A DNA stretch of 64,000 bases from Ferdinandcohnia sp036962685. Its GTDB lineage: Bacteria; Bacillota; Bacilli; Bacillales; Bacillaceae_L. How positions within the stretch are numbered: position 1 is the first letter of the stretch; each line of letters starts with the position of its first letter. Under the pieces are notes generated by a model. The model was not told the origin of the DNA. It saw nothing but the letters and a program-made list of their open reading frames with translations, and did no database searches. Of this stretch, positions 33,265 through 41,946 are shown in pieces. The translations under genes and the position numbers were made by a program. The stretch lies in assembly GCF_036962685.1 (NCBI RefSeq), contig NZ_JBALOP010000017.1, positions 72,786-136,785 of the forward strand, in the 5' to 3' direction.

Positions 33265-34440
33265 ATGAATAAAGAAAATACTCCTCAAAAAATTGATTAT
33301 ACATTGTTGTTTATTTTATTTCTAATGGCCATCGTTAGTGCCATCGCAATCCAAAGTGCACAGCCCTTTTTACCAGAAAAGCTTAAAAATATAAATTTCG
33401 CAGCCCAACAACTTCAGTGGTATGTGATTGGAATTGTCGCCATCATCGGGACAATGGTTATTGATTTTGACCGTTTTAAAATGATTTCCTGGTATTTATA
33501 TGGATTCGGGATGTTATTATTATTTGGACTCTTTGTTGAAAAATATATTGTCGACATCCCCTTTGCTTCAAAAGTAAAGGGTGCAACAAGCTGGTACAAC
33601 TTTGGTTTCGCAAGCTTCCAGCCATCTGAATTAATGAAGATTATTATAATCATTGTGTTAAGTAAAATTATTGCAGATCACCGTGAACAATATCCGATTA
33701 ATACGATTAAGGATGATCTTCTTCTTATCGGTAAGATTATGCTAGCGTCTGCCCCACCGATTGGGTTTTTAGTGTTACAGCCTGATATGGGGATGACCAT
33801 GGTCTTTATGTCAATCATTGCAACAATGATTCTTGTTGCAGGTATTAAATGGAGAATTATTTTTACAGCTATATTTTCAGCTATACTTGCCGTATCTACA
33901 GGTGTTTTTCTCTACTTTTATTTTCCAGACTTTTTCTTTAAATATATCATTCAGGATTATCAGATGAGCCGTTTTTATGGCTGGCTTACTCCTTGGGACA
34001 CTGCAGGTAATGAAGGACATCAACTAGTCCGCTCCATGCTCGCAATTGGATCTGGCCAGTTAAACGGCAAAGGCTTCCAGGAATCTGAGGTTACTATTCC
34101 AGAAGGACATACCGATTTTATTTTTGCTGTTGTTGCCGAGCAATTTGGATTCATTGGAACAAGTATTATTATTTCCTTATTCTTCTTATTAATCTACCGA
34201 ATGATTCATATTGCACTCGAAAGTCACGATCCATACGGCAGTTACTTATGTGCAGGTGTGATCGGTATGATTACGTTCCAAGTATTCCAAAACGTTGGAA
34301 TGACAGTTGGAATCTTACCAATCACGGGTCTTCCATTACCGTTCGTTAGTTATGGAGGTAGCTCCCTCGCCACCTATATGATTGCAATCGGAATTGTGCT
34401 GAACGTTCGTTCAAGAACAAAGAAATTTATGTTTGACTAA
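33265..34440 (+). CDS. SEDS-family peptidoglycan polymerase (RodA/FtsW type)
   Basis: 391 residues with ten hydrophobic segments. Family landmarks are WYNFGFASFQPSELMKI, VLQPDMGMTMVF, the LVRSMLAIGSGQLNGKGF loop, the PEGHTDFIFAVVAEQFGF motif with the conserved acidic residue, and the terminal LPLPFVSYGGSSLATYMIAIGIVLNVR. SEDS proteins polymerise lipid II with a partner class B PBP in elongation, division or sporulation. The short N-terminus and motif spacing fit RodA better than FtsW or SpoVE. Single gene with its own terminator; B. subtilis has no SEDS gene in this place as far as I recall. Confidence 0.87.
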   Translation: MNKENTPQKIDYTLLFILFLMAIVSAIAIQSAQPFLPEKLKNINFAAQQLQWYVIGIVAIIGTMVIDFDRFKMISWYLYGFGMLLLFGLFVEKYIVDIPFASKVKGATSWYNFGFASFQPSELMKIIIIIVLSKIIADHREQYPINTIKDDLLLIGKIMLASAPPIGFLVLQPDMGMTMVFMSIIATMILVAGIKWRIIFTAIFSAILAVSTGVFLYFYFPDFFFKYIIQDYQMSRFYGWLTPWDTAGNEGHQLVRSMLAIGSGQLNGKGFQESEVTIPEGHTDFIFAVVAEQFGFIGTSIIISLFFLLIYRMIHIALESHDPYGSYLCAGVIGMITFQVFQNVGMTVGILPITGLPLPFVSYGGSSLATYMIAIGIVLNVRSRTKKFMFD

Positions 34441-34449
34441 TTTGAAATA

Positions 34450-34493
34450 AAATCACGCCATACTTCTTATAATAGGGGTGGCGTGATTTTTTT
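34450..34493 (+). terminator. Terminator of the SEDS gene
   Basis: 11-bp arms 34450-34460 and 34479-34489 (AAATCACGCCA/TGGCGTGATTT) followed by T-rich sequence. Confidence 0.88.
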
Positions 34494-34510
34494 ATAGAAA
34501 GGAACTTATA

Positions 34511-35248
34511 ATGAAAATAGATGTAATCGGTGACATTCATGGGTGTTATAAGGAGTTTAAAGAATTAACAACGAAATTAGGTTATTCGTGGGAGAGCGGG
34601 ATTCCAATACATAATGAACGGGTTCTAGCTTTTGTCGGCGACTTAACAGATCGTGGACCAGAGTCCTTGAAGGTTATTAAAATTGTATACAGGCTCGTTG
34701 TTCAGGAAAAAAAGGCCTATTATGTCCCGGGCAATCACTGTAATAAGCTATATCGATATTTTCTCGGGAACAAAGTCCAAGCTACACATGGCTTGGAAAC
34801 AACCGTGGCCGAATATGAGACATTGAATAAAAATGAACAAGAATCTATTCGAGATCAGTTTGTTGAGCTATATGAAGGTGCCCCACTCTACGAAAGGTTA
34901 AATGGAGGAAAATTAGTAATAGCCCACGCCGGGTTACGTGAGGATTATATCGGCCGGGATGATAAAAAAGTAAAGACTTTCGTGCTGTACGGGGACATTA
35001 CCGGCAAGAATAATCCAGATGGTACTCCGGAAAGACGGGATTGGGCAAAGCATTATAAGGGTGCTTCGTGGATTGTCTATGGGCACACGCCAGTGAGAGA
35101 ACCTAGATGGGTGAACAATACCGTAAATATTGATACTGGTTGCGTGTTTGGCGGTGGTTTGACGGCTTTAAGATATCCGGAGATGGAAACAGTCTCAGTG
35201 CCTTCGACAATGCCGCTTGTAGCGGAGAAGTTTCGGGAGTTTGGATAA
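34511..35248 (+). CDS. prpE: Bis(5'-nucleosyl)-tetraphosphatase PrpE
   Basis: 245 residues of the calcineurin-like phosphoesterase fold. Metal-binding motifs IGDIHGCYKEF, FVGDLTDRGP, YVPGNHCNKL and IAHAGLRE, VYGHTP are intact. PrpE hydrolyses diadenosine tetraphosphate and also acts as a protein phosphatase in B. subtilis, where it affects spore germination. AAAGGAAC upstream of ATG 34511. It lies next to the convergent RluD-type gene as in B. subtilis. Confidence 0.9.
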   Translation: MKIDVIGDIHGCYKEFKELTTKLGYSWESGIPIHNERVLAFVGDLTDRGPESLKVIKIVYRLVVQEKKAYYVPGNHCNKLYRYFLGNKVQATHGLETTVAEYETLNKNEQESIRDQFVELYEGAPLYERLNGGKLVIAHAGLREDYIGRDDKKVKTFVLYGDITGKNNPDGTPERRDWAKHYKGASWIVYGHTPVREPRWVNNTVNIDTGCVFGGGLTALRYPEMETVSVPSTMPLVAEKFREFG

Positions 35249-35599
35249 TGCTAGGGTATCTTATGGAGTATGCATCTGCAGCTTGGGTTACCTTTTTTGA
35301 TGAATTGATTTCGGAATAGGAACGAATTATTGGTTTGCGTTACCATTTTGGTTTACTTCTATCTAGAACGGGCACGATTCGGTTGCTTGCGTTACCCTTT
35401 TGTTCAATTATGCCTTTGCAGTATACCATTTATCGTTTTTCGGATCAGTGATATAACGCTTAACCCGTTTGCAGTATACCATTAATCGTAGCTCGGATTA
35501 GCGATATACCGTTTAACCCGTTTGCAGTATACCATTTATCTTTTTTCGGCTGAACGATATATTGGAACCTTTCCAAACTACCTCAACACAAAAGCGACC
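35249..35599. other. Repeat-bearing intergenic region
   Basis: 351 bases between prpE and the convergent pseudouridine synthase gene. It contains degenerate GCGTTACC-type units (about 35334 and 35385) and a 53-bp tandem repeat (see next entry). At its end, CACAAAAGCGACCTCACAAGGTCGCTTTTTCC (split here as CAAAAGCGACC / GGTCGCTTTTT arms, about 35588-35613) forms the terminator of the minus-strand gene, overlapping its stop. No coding frame seen. Confidence 0.7.
35415..35573. repeat. 53-bp tandem repeat, three degenerate copies
   Basis: TTTGCAGTATACCATT recurs at 35415, 35468 and 35521, exactly 53 bases apart; each unit continues with ATCG..., TCGGAT..GCGATATA and ..TTAACCCG. Units diverge by several substitutions. 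Confidence 0.88.
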
Positions 35600-36499
35600 T
35601 CACAAGGTCGCTTTTTCCAATAACTCTTTCATATCCTCCGGTAGTTCGGCATAAAAGACTACCTCATTTTTATCCATAGGGTGCAAAAAACGAAGCTCTC
35701 TGCAATGAAGAGCTTGCCTACCGATTTCCCTGCGCTCACCACCATACAAATCATCCCCTACAATCGGATGACCAATATGAGATAGATGGACACGAATTTG
35801 ATGGGTTCTCCCAGTCTCTAGTTGAAGCTGCACATGCGTGCAATCACCAAACTTCTGAATGACCTGAAAATGGGTAACCGCTCTTTGACCATCCTCCCGT
35901 ACCTGGCGCTCAATTATGCTATCGTCCTTCCGCCCAATCGGAGCATCTATTGTCCCGGAATCCCCAACTAGTCCATCATGTATGATGGCTTCATACGTCC
36001 TTTTCAATCTTCCAGCCTTTTGCTGCACAGATAATAGATGATGGATGTGACGATGCTTAGCAACTAGCAATAATCCAGATGTATCTCGATCAAGTCGATT
36101 TACTAAATGAACCGTTGCACCAAGGCCTAATGACAGATAATAATACAAAAGTGCATTTGCTAGACTTCCAGTCCGGCTCTCACGGGAAGGAATTGATTGC
36201 TGATATGGCGGTTTGTTCACAACCAATACATAAGGGTCCTCGTAAACAATCTGTATAGGTAGATTTTCAGGTATTAGTTCTAAACTTGGTTCCTCTGGTG
36301 GGAATACAACCTTTAGAACCTCGCCTTCGATTAAACGGTGTCGAACCGTAACAGGAACGCTATTTATAAAAATGCCACCACCAGCGAACTTAATATCGGT
36401 AAGAGCCGTTCTTGAAATATCTTGTTCTTTTACAAATTCTTTAACTAACTTTCCTGAATCTTGTGATGATATTTTCCATTCTAATGTAAAAGCCTCCAC
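35600..36499 (-). CDS. yjbO: RluD-family rRNA pseudouridine synthase YjbO
   Basis: 299 residues. An N-terminal S4-like RNA-binding region (LVKEFVKEQDISRTALTDIKF, FINSVPVTVRHRL) is followed by the RluA-type catalytic domain with the aspartate motif HLVNRLDRDTSGLLLVAK and ETGRTHQIRVHLSHIGHPIVGDDLYGG. It converts uridines in 23S rRNA; target positions are not deducible. Start GTG 36499 with GAGGA upstream. In B. subtilis the gene is downstream of nadF and relQ, as here, but a 227-base repeat-containing spacer separates it from nadK in this genome. Confidence 0.88.
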   Translation of the reverse strand: MEAFTLEWKISSQDSGKLVKEFVKEQDISRTALTDIKFAGGGIFINSVPVTVRHRLIEGEVLKVVFPPEEPSLELIPENLPIQIVYEDPYVLVVNKPPYQQSIPSRESRTGSLANALLYYYLSLGLGATVHLVNRLDRDTSGLLLVAKHRHIHHLLSVQQKAGRLKRTYEAIIHDGLVGDSGTIDAPIGRKDDSIIERQVREDGQRAVTHFQVIQKFGDCTHVQLQLETGRTHQIRVHLSHIGHPIVGDDLYGGERREIGRQALHCRELRFLHPMDKNEVVFYAELPEDMKELLEKATL

Positions 36500-36726
36500 A
36501 TTCCTCTATCCCTTCCAAATGTCCAGCTACGACTCGCAGCGAATAGCGAGACTTCCCTCACCCTTCGTACGATAAGCTCAACATCGGTTCACTTTGTTCA
36601 CCGTGTTTCCTTTATCTCCTTAAGGAACACAGACTAAGTACGCCACGTCCAGTGGCAACGTCTGTGTGACCCACTTCGTGTGGGCCCCAGTCCGTACGTC
36701 GCTATACGCTCGCCTCCGCTTTTCTG
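36500..36726. repeat. Composite intergenic repeat, module shared with family 1
   Basis: The spacer between nadK and yjbO is GC-richer than its surroundings and full of short palindromes. Bases 36631-36686 (GACTAAGTACGCCACG, TGGCAACGTCT, GTGACCCACTTCGTGTGGGCC) match, in inverted orientation, the internal module of family 1 long copies (38244-38301). The flanks differ, so repeat modules seem exchangeable. Confidence 0.7.
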
Positions 36727-37521
36727 TTAGTCCGAAATAAACGAATCACGTACCCTCTTCCAAAATGGGAAGGGGCGGAAACGCGCAAAACGCACTTTTT
36801 CTGGAGCAACACGGCATTGAATGGATTTCACATCCTTGTGTAAAAGGGTTAAATGGTCAATTGTAATATGAAAATCAACATCATTTACTGGTTTCATTAA
36901 AATCGAATGATGGTTCGGTAAAATTAATGGTGAACCGACCGTTCGAAACACCCGATTATTAATCGAGGCCATTTCAGCAACTTGAATTGCCTCAATCGAA
37001 GGATGTAAAATGGCACCACCGAGTGCCTTGTTGTATGCAGTACTTCCTGAAGGTGTCGAAATACATAACCCATCTCCGCGGAATGTTTCAAATAGTTGTC
37101 CCTTGATTTCAAGGTCCATGACTAGTGAGCCTTCAACACTTTTAACCGTACATTCATTTAAGGCAAGGTATCTAGATTCACGCCCACCATTGATATAACG
37201 AATATATACCTCAAGTAATGGATATTCAACCACCTGGTATGGGGTTTTAGCAATAGCAATAACGAGTTTCTCGATTTCTTCTGGAACCCAGTCTGCATAA
37301 AACCCAAGATGCCCTGTGTGAATACCTACAAAAGCAGTTTTATCTAATCGGCTGCGGTAACGGTGAAAGGCATATAAAAGTGTACCATCTCCTCCGACAG
37401 TTACGACAATATCTGGTTGATCCTCGTCATATGTGAGCCCGAAGTCCATTAAGTATGTTTTTATTTTCTGCATTAATGTATTCGAGTTCGAGTCACCTCT
37501 CGAAGTTACAGCAAATTTCAT
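36727..37521 (-). CDS. nadK: NAD kinase
   Basis: 264 residues. It phosphorylates NAD+ to NADP+. GGDGTLLYAF at residues 43-52 is the catalytic/ATP motif; HTGHLGFYADW, DGLCISTPSGSTAYNKALGGAILHP and the FRTVGSPLILP segment complete the family pattern. This is the YjbN/NadF type. ATG with GGGTG upstream; it starts 17 bases after relQ ends, so the two form an operon as in B. subtilis. Confidence 0.94.
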   Translation of the reverse strand: MKFAVTSRGDSNSNTLMQKIKTYLMDFGLTYDEDQPDIVVTVGGDGTLLYAFHRYRSRLDKTAFVGIHTGHLGFYADWVPEEIEKLVIAIAKTPYQVVEYPLLEVYIRYINGGRESRYLALNECTVKSVEGSLVMDLEIKGQLFETFRGDGLCISTPSGSTAYNKALGGAILHPSIEAIQVAEMASINNRVFRTVGSPLILPNHHSILMKPVNDVDFHITIDHLTLLHKDVKSIQCRVAPEKVRFARFRPFPFWKRVRDSFISD

Positions 37522-37538
37522 GTTTTACACCCTATCTA

Positions 37539-38174
37539 TTAAGATTTATCCTTACTATCCGTTTTTCTTGAAAAAATAACTTGCGCTTCTTGAATTTCGC
37601 CACGTATTTTGGACATCTCCTCATCAAGAAGAAAAGCAGCCTCTGCAGCACGTTGTAAGCGATGCTCGATTTCTTCAGGAAATCTGCCTTTATATTTGTA
37701 GTTTAAGGAGTGTTCGATTGTTGCCCAAAAGTTCATAGCAAGAGTGCGAACCTGTATTTCTACTAAAATTTTCTTCTCACCATTGATGGTTTGAACAGGA
37801 TACTTGATCACAAGATGATAGGAACGATAACCGCTCTCTTTCTTTTGTGAAATATAGTTTCGTTCCTCAATGATTTCTAAATCATTTCGCATCCTTAATA
37901 ATTCGACAACCAACTTGATATCGTCAACGAATTGACACATCATTCGTAAGCCTGCGATGTCTTGCATCTCTTCTTCGATTTTGTCGAGCGGAATGTTTTT
38001 CTTTATTGCTTTATCTAAAATACTTGGAATTGGCTTTACTCGTCCTGTTACAAATTCGATTGGGGAATGGGTTCCTTGCATTTCAAATTGTGCTCGCATT
38101 CCTTTAAACTTTATTTTTAGCTCATCAACCGCTTGCTTGTATGGAGCCAAAAAAAGATCCCAGTCTTTACTCAT
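37539..38174 (-). CDS. relQ: Small alarmone synthetase RelQ (YjbM)
   Basis: 211 residues, the length of single-domain (p)ppGpp synthetases. The synthetase domain shows EFVTGRVKPIPSILDKA, MQDIAGLRMMCQFVDDI, SGYRSYHLVIKYP and ILVEIQVRTLAMNFWATIEHSLNYKYKG; there is no HD hydrolase, TGS or ACT domain. It makes pppGpp/ppGpp/pGpp. GGGGGT upstream of ATG 38174. First gene of the operon with nadK. Confidence 0.93.
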   Translation of the reverse strand: MSKDWDLFLAPYKQAVDELKIKFKGMRAQFEMQGTHSPIEFVTGRVKPIPSILDKAIKKNIPLDKIEEEMQDIAGLRMMCQFVDDIKLVVELLRMRNDLEIIEERNYISQKKESGYRSYHLVIKYPVQTINGEKKILVEIQVRTLAMNFWATIEHSLNYKYKGRFPEEIEHRLQRAAEAAFLLDEEMSKIRGEIQEAQVIFSRKTDSKDKS

Positions 38175-38207
38175 AATAGACCCCCATTTTTCTTAGCATA
38201 GGAAAAA

Positions 38208-38402
38208 ATCAAATGCGCCTTGGCGTATTTGCGCCCAGATTTTAGGCCCACATGAGGTGGGTCACAAAGACGTTGCCACAGAACGTGGCGTTCTTAGTCT
38301 TTGATCTTATGTAGCGAAAAGCTTCCTCTAAAAAATCTGTGGCATCCACCGGAGGCTTTAACTTAATTCATTCGGCGTTTGACCTGGCGAATGAATTAAG
38401 TT
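38208..38402. repeat. Dispersed repeat family 1, copy B (long form) with terminal hairpin
   Basis: The ends match copy A (ATCAAATGCGCCTTGGCGTA; GGCATCCACCGGAGGCTTTAA). The middle carries an extra module 38244-38301 (GGCCCACATGAGGTGGGTC, GACGTTGCCACAGAACGTGGC). The terminal hairpin has a 15-bp perfect stem (38360-38374/38388-38402) that overlaps the yjbL stop codon. Confidence 0.9.
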
Positions 38403-38769
38403 AAAAAGTGTTCTCCACGAGCTCGACCATTTCATCTCCATAGTTGGCATTACCTTCGATGTTTTGTAAAAGATATTCCAATTCAGGGATGATATAGATT
38501 AGTTCGAGTTCGTTGTCTTCTAGGTGTAAAATAACTTGTTGTTTTTCAGAAATAACATTTTTAAGTGATGGCCAGACAGCTGAAGGCAAACTCACATATA
38601 TAAATTCCTGTTCATTTTCAAGTTTGTAAATGAATGCTAGTGAATCGGAATCAACAAGCATTTGACCACTGGCACGCAATCCTGCTGTGTCAAAATCCGT
38701 TTGTTGCGCCTTAAGTTCTAATCCGTTGTTAGAATAATTAAAATGACTAATCTCAATACGCTTTTGCAT
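38401..38769 (-). CDS. yjbL: YjbL, UPF0738 family
   Basis: 122 residues, the same length and position as B. subtilis YjbL. Visible family features: ISHFNYSNNGLELKAQQTDFDTAGLRASGQMLVDSD and FIYVSLPSAVWPSLKNVI, a compact alpha/beta protein without catalytic motif. Function unknown. AAAAGGAG upstream of ATG. The gene is bracketed by two direct copies of repeat family 1 (38208-38402 and 38791-38988); its stop codon lies in the hairpin of the first. Confidence 0.85.
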   Translation of the reverse strand: MQKRIEISHFNYSNNGLELKAQQTDFDTAGLRASGQMLVDSDSLAFIYKLENEQEFIYVSLPSAVWPSLKNVISEKQQVILHLEDNELELIYIIPELEYLLQNIEGNANYGDEMVELVENTF

Positions 38770-38790
38770 TAGTAATCTCCTTTTTAATCA

Positions 38791-38988
38791 ATCAAATGCG
38801 CCATGGCGTATTTGCGCCCAGATTTTTAGGCCCACACGAGGTGGGTCACAAAGACNNNNNNNNNNNNNNNNNNNNNGGCGTTCTTAGTCTTTGGTCTTAT
38901 CTCGCGAAAAGTTTCCGCTGAAAATCTGTGGCATCCGCCGGAGGCTTTAATTTCTTCAGTGGGGATAACTCCCCACTGAAGAAAGTTA
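38791..38988. repeat. Dispersed repeat family 1, copy C (long form, with gap)
   Basis: Same ends and internal module as copy B. A 21-N gap (38856-38876) falls in the module. The terminal hairpin has a 14-bp perfect stem 38951-38964/38971-38984 with a sequence unrelated to those of the other copies. Same orientation as copy B. Confidence 0.9.
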
Positions 38989-39118
38989 AATCAAATCCAC
39001 ACCTATTTTATCATATGTACAACGATTCTTTAAAGAAACAGCTAAGCAATTCCTAAAAAAGACACACCTCATGATATAATAAAACAAACAAACCGTAATA
39101 AAGGAAGTTGAAAAAAAG

Positions 39119-39718
39119 ATGGCACAAGAGCTTGAAATTGAATTTAAAAATATTCTAGAAGAAAATGAATATCAACAATTACTTTCTGAATTCTCGATTG
39201 ACGATGATAAAAAAGTGATCCAAGAGAATTTTTATTTCGATACTGCTGAATTTTCGTTAAAAAAGCTAGGGGCTGCCCTTCGCATTCGTGAAAGAGAAGG
39301 CACCTATACACTCACATTAAAACAGCCCGTTAAACGTGGATTATTAGAAACACACCAAGTTTTAACAGTGGAAGAATCCAAGCAAATGCTTGATGGTGGT
39401 AATATCATCGATGGTGAAGTCTCTGACATTTTAAAAACATTATCTATCAATCCTTCGAACGTTACTTTCTTTGGGTCTCTAAAAACGATACGAGCTGAAG
39501 TCCAATATAAAAATGGCCTACTTGTATTGGATAAGAGTTACTATTTAAATCAGGTTGATTTCGAGGTAGAATATGAAGTAACAGATGAAGTGATCGGAAA
39601 AGAGATTTTTAAAGAGCTGCTTAAGCAATACAATATACCACTTCGTAAAACAGACAATAAAATTCGTAGATTTTATAATCGTAAAAAGCAAATTCTACTA
39701 GGAGAGGAACGCAGTTGA
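39119..39718 (+). CDS. yjbK: CYTH-domain protein YjbK
   Basis: 199 residues of the CYTH (CyaB/thiamine triphosphatase) superfamily, triphosphate tunnel fold. The N-terminal E-x-E-x-K signature reads ELEIEFKNIL; LRIREREGTYTLTLKQP and the charged C-terminal FEVEYEV and YNIPLRKTDNKIRRFYNR strands supply further tunnel residues. Members hydrolyse or bind inorganic or nucleoside triphosphates; in vivo substrate unknown. The stop overlaps the next gene's TTG start, so translation is coupled. AAAGGAAG upstream. Confidence 0.9.
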   Translation: MAQELEIEFKNILEENEYQQLLSEFSIDDDKKVIQENFYFDTAEFSLKKLGAALRIREREGTYTLTLKQPVKRGLLETHQVLTVEESKQMLDGGNIIDGEVSDILKTLSINPSNVTFFGSLKTIRAEVQYKNGLLVLDKSYYLNQVDFEVEYEVTDEVIGKEIFKELLKQYNIPLRKTDNKIRRFYNRKKQILLGEERS

Positions 39719-40329
39719 AGATAGATTACAAAGTATTAATGGAGCTTCAGGCGTTACGAAATATTTCGACACCAAATTCACCGGTGCCAAGTAACGACGG
39801 AACCTTATTTAAGGACATGCTTTTACAGCTGATGTCTAATTCATCTAGTTCACCAACTGAAAGTATTCGTTCGAAGATTAATCTTTCATCATTATCTAGC
39901 AATAACCATTATCTGCCGTTAACGTTTTCGAATTCTCAAACCATGACTGTCTCTAGCAACTATGATGAATTGATTCAAAATGCGGCACAAAAATATAATG
40001 TTGATGCACGTTTAATTAGCTCTGTAATTAAGCATGAATCCAATTTTAATCCGAATGCGAAAAGTCATGCAGGTGCTACTGGCCTTATGCAATTGATGCC
40101 TGCAACAGCACGGGGATTGGGTGTAACTGATATTACAGACCCGGCTCAAAACATTGAAGGAGGTACGAAATACCTACGGAATATGTTAGACCGCTATAAC
40201 GGAAATGTTTCACTTGCATTAGCTGCCTATAATGCCGGACCTGGGAATGTAGACAAGTATGGTGGCATTCCACCCTTTAAAGAAACACAAAACTATGTTA
40301 GAAAAGTAACAGACACTTATATCGGATAA
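39715..40329 (+). CDS. yjbJ: SLT-domain lytic transglycosylase YjbJ (CwlQ-like)
   Basis: 204 residues. Residues about 90-204 are a goose-lysozyme-type SLT domain: catalytic Glu in IKHESNFNPNAKSHAGATGLMQLMPATARGLG, then NIEGGTKYLRNMLDRYNGNVSLALAAYNAGPGNVDKY. B. subtilis YjbJ (CwlQ) cleaves peptidoglycan glycan strands. The first 85 residues are Ser/Asn-rich linker; no clear signal peptide, so export route is unclear. TTG start with GGAGAGGAAC upstream, overlapping the yjbK stop. Confidence 0.9.
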   Translation: MKIDYKVLMELQALRNISTPNSPVPSNDGTLFKDMLLQLMSNSSSSPTESIRSKINLSSLSSNNHYLPLTFSNSQTMTVSSNYDELIQNAAQKYNVDARLISSVIKHESNFNPNAKSHAGATGLMQLMPATARGLGVTDITDPAQNIEGGTKYLRNMLDRYNGNVSLALAAYNAGPGNVDKYGGIPPFKETQNYVRKVTDTYIG

Positions 40330-40333
40330 TCTG

Positions 40334-40365
40334 AGTTCTCCCTTGCGAAACGGGAGAGCTTTTTC
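40334..40365 (+). terminator. Terminator of yjbK-yjbJ
   Basis: Arms 40334-40342 and 40352-40360 (AGTTCTCCC/GGGAGAGCT) followed by TTTT. Confidence 0.8.
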
Positions 40366-40542
40366 ATTTTGACCAAAGCAATATTATTATTCCATAAATT
40401 TCATTCCCCTTAAAGTGCGCTTTATTTGAGTTAAATCTCTTCCATTGATAAAATGTTAATACACTAAGATATTTAGTAAATCGAAAAAGAGAAATAGTAG
40501 GCTACTATTAACACTCCTGACGAGTAGATAGGGGGTAAGGTA

Positions 40543-41400
40543 TTGAAACAAAATGAAAACATAGGATTCATTCATTCATCTAGTAATCGTCCGTTGGAAA
40601 TCTATATGTTTATTGATCCACTATGTCCTGATTGTTGGGCACTGGAACCCATTTTAAAGAAGCTAACAATTGAATATGGAAAGTATTTTACGATTCGCCA
40701 TATTTTAAGTGGCCGCCTTGCTTCCTTGAATATTCAGAAGAGGAAAAAGCCAGAAGACATGGCTCAAGTGTGGGAACGCACTGCTAGTCGATCAGGAATG
40801 TCTTGTGACGGAAGCCTATGGCTTGAAAATCCAATTTCTGCTCCTCATTCTGTTTCTATTGCAATAAAGGCTGCAGAGCTTCAAGGAAAAAAAGCAGGAA
40901 TCCGTTTTTTACGAAAGCTCCAGGAAAATCTATTTCTTGAAAAACGTGATATTTCAGATGCAGACGTATTGCTTGATTGTGCAGAAGAGGTAGGACTTGA
41001 TGTAAATGAATTTTTAAATGATCTTCATTCATCGAGTGCTGCAAAGGCATTCCAATGCGATTTAAAAATCACATCAGAAATGGAAGTGGATGAAATTCCG
41101 ACACTTGTTTTCTTTAATGAAAACATTGAGGAGGAAGGGCTAAAGATTACTGGCTGTTATCCATATGAAATGTATGTTCATATTATTTATGACATGCTCG
41201 GCGAAAAAATTGAACCTACTCCTCCACCACCTTTGGAGGATTTCTTAAAATACTTTAAATTTGTTGCCTCAAAAGAAATTTCAGTTTTGTACGATTTACC
41301 TATACCAGAAGTCGAACGTGAAATGAAGAAGCTGATATTAAAGCAAAAAGTGGAACAAGTTCCTGTGAAGTATGGAACCTTCTGGAGATATCTAGAATAA
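40543..41400 (+). CDS. spxH: ClpXP adaptor SpxH (YjbH)
   Basis: 285 residues, DsbA/thioredoxin-like fold. The N-terminal IYMFIDPLCPDCWALEP contains the C-x-x-C pair; the helical insert and MEVDEIPTLVFFNENIEEEGLKITG strand of the family follow. In B. subtilis YjbH binds Spx and presents it to ClpXP for degradation. The Spx gene itself lies at 46219 in this window. TTG start with GGGGGTAAGG upstream. Closed by a terminator at 41405. Confidence 0.9.
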   Translation: MKQNENIGFIHSSSNRPLEIYMFIDPLCPDCWALEPILKKLTIEYGKYFTIRHILSGRLASLNIQKRKKPEDMAQVWERTASRSGMSCDGSLWLENPISAPHSVSIAIKAAELQGKKAGIRFLRKLQENLFLEKRDISDADVLLDCAEEVGLDVNEFLNDLHSSSAAKAFQCDLKITSEMEVDEIPTLVFFNENIEEEGLKITGCYPYEMYVHIIYDMLGEKIEPTPPPPLEDFLKYFKFVASKEISVLYDLPIPEVEREMKKLILKQKVEQVPVKYGTFWRYLE

Positions 41401-41404
41401 CGAA

Positions 41405-41440
41405 AAAGACTTGAACCCAATTGGTCCAAGTCTTTCTTCT
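41405..41440 (+). terminator. Terminator of spxH
   Basis: AAAGACTTG 41405-41413 pairs with CAAGTCTTT 41427-41435. Confidence 0.75.
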
Positions 41441-41670
41441 ATTTCAATAAAGGGGATGGGAGAAATTTCACTGCAAACAAAGGGGTGTTGTTTGTGTGAT
41501 TACTTCTTGATTAAATAATAGCAAGATTGATAACCACTTTCAACTATTTGTACATTTTTTCACAAAGTTGTCAAATTCCTATTCTTAAAACGAATGCTTG
41601 GACATAGATATAAGATAGTGATACTTTAAGCAGTGGGTTATATTTGAGGAAACTTATGGAGGACGTAGAA

Positions 41671-41850
41671 ATGAGGAGAATCGGGCTGATAATCGGGACT
41701 TTCATGATCATCATCACCTTTGGACTAAATATATTGGGATTAATGAAATTAATTCCCCTTTATATCACAACCCCTCTTTTATTTCTTTCATTACTTGTGA
41801 CACTAGTTATCTATAATAACCGTAATCGTTTCAGGGGTTTTCGTTCATAG
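41671..41850 (+). CDS. Small membrane protein in the yizD position
   Basis: 59 residues: two hydrophobic helices (IGLIIGTFMIIITFGLNILGL and LYITTPLLFLSLLVTLVIY) and a basic tail NNRNRFRGFRS. ATG 41671 follows GGAGGACG; the in-frame frame upstream lacks a site. B. subtilis has the small gene yizD between yjbH and pepF; position and size agree, but I cannot confirm homology. Confidence 0.65.
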   Translation: MRRIGLIIGTFMIIITFGLNILGLMKLIPLYITTPLLFLSLLVTLVIYNNRNRFRGFRS

Positions 41851-41851
41851 C

Positions 41852-41885
41852 AAAGGGCATCCAACATGGATGCCCCTTCTTTTTA
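41852..41885 (+). terminator. Terminator of the small membrane protein gene
   Basis: GGGCATCC/GGATGCCC stem directly after the stop, then T-rich sequence. Confidence 0.85.
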
Positions 41886-41886
41886 T

Positions 41887-41944
41887 TGTCTAGCTCCAAG
41901 CGCCAGCGGTTCTCTGGTCTAAGCCACAGGCCTGAAGCATTTCT
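41887..41944. repeat. Truncated copy of dispersed repeat family 2
   Basis: TTGTCTAGCTCCAAGCGCC, then GGTCTAAGCCACAGGCC, matches one end of the element at 47937-48057; the other half is missing. Confidence 0.6.
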
Positions 41945-41946
41945 TA

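Noticed and set aside
32807..38988. CRISPR-like array
   Set aside because: Repeat copies are kilobases apart or flank a gene, with no regular short spacers and no cas genes.
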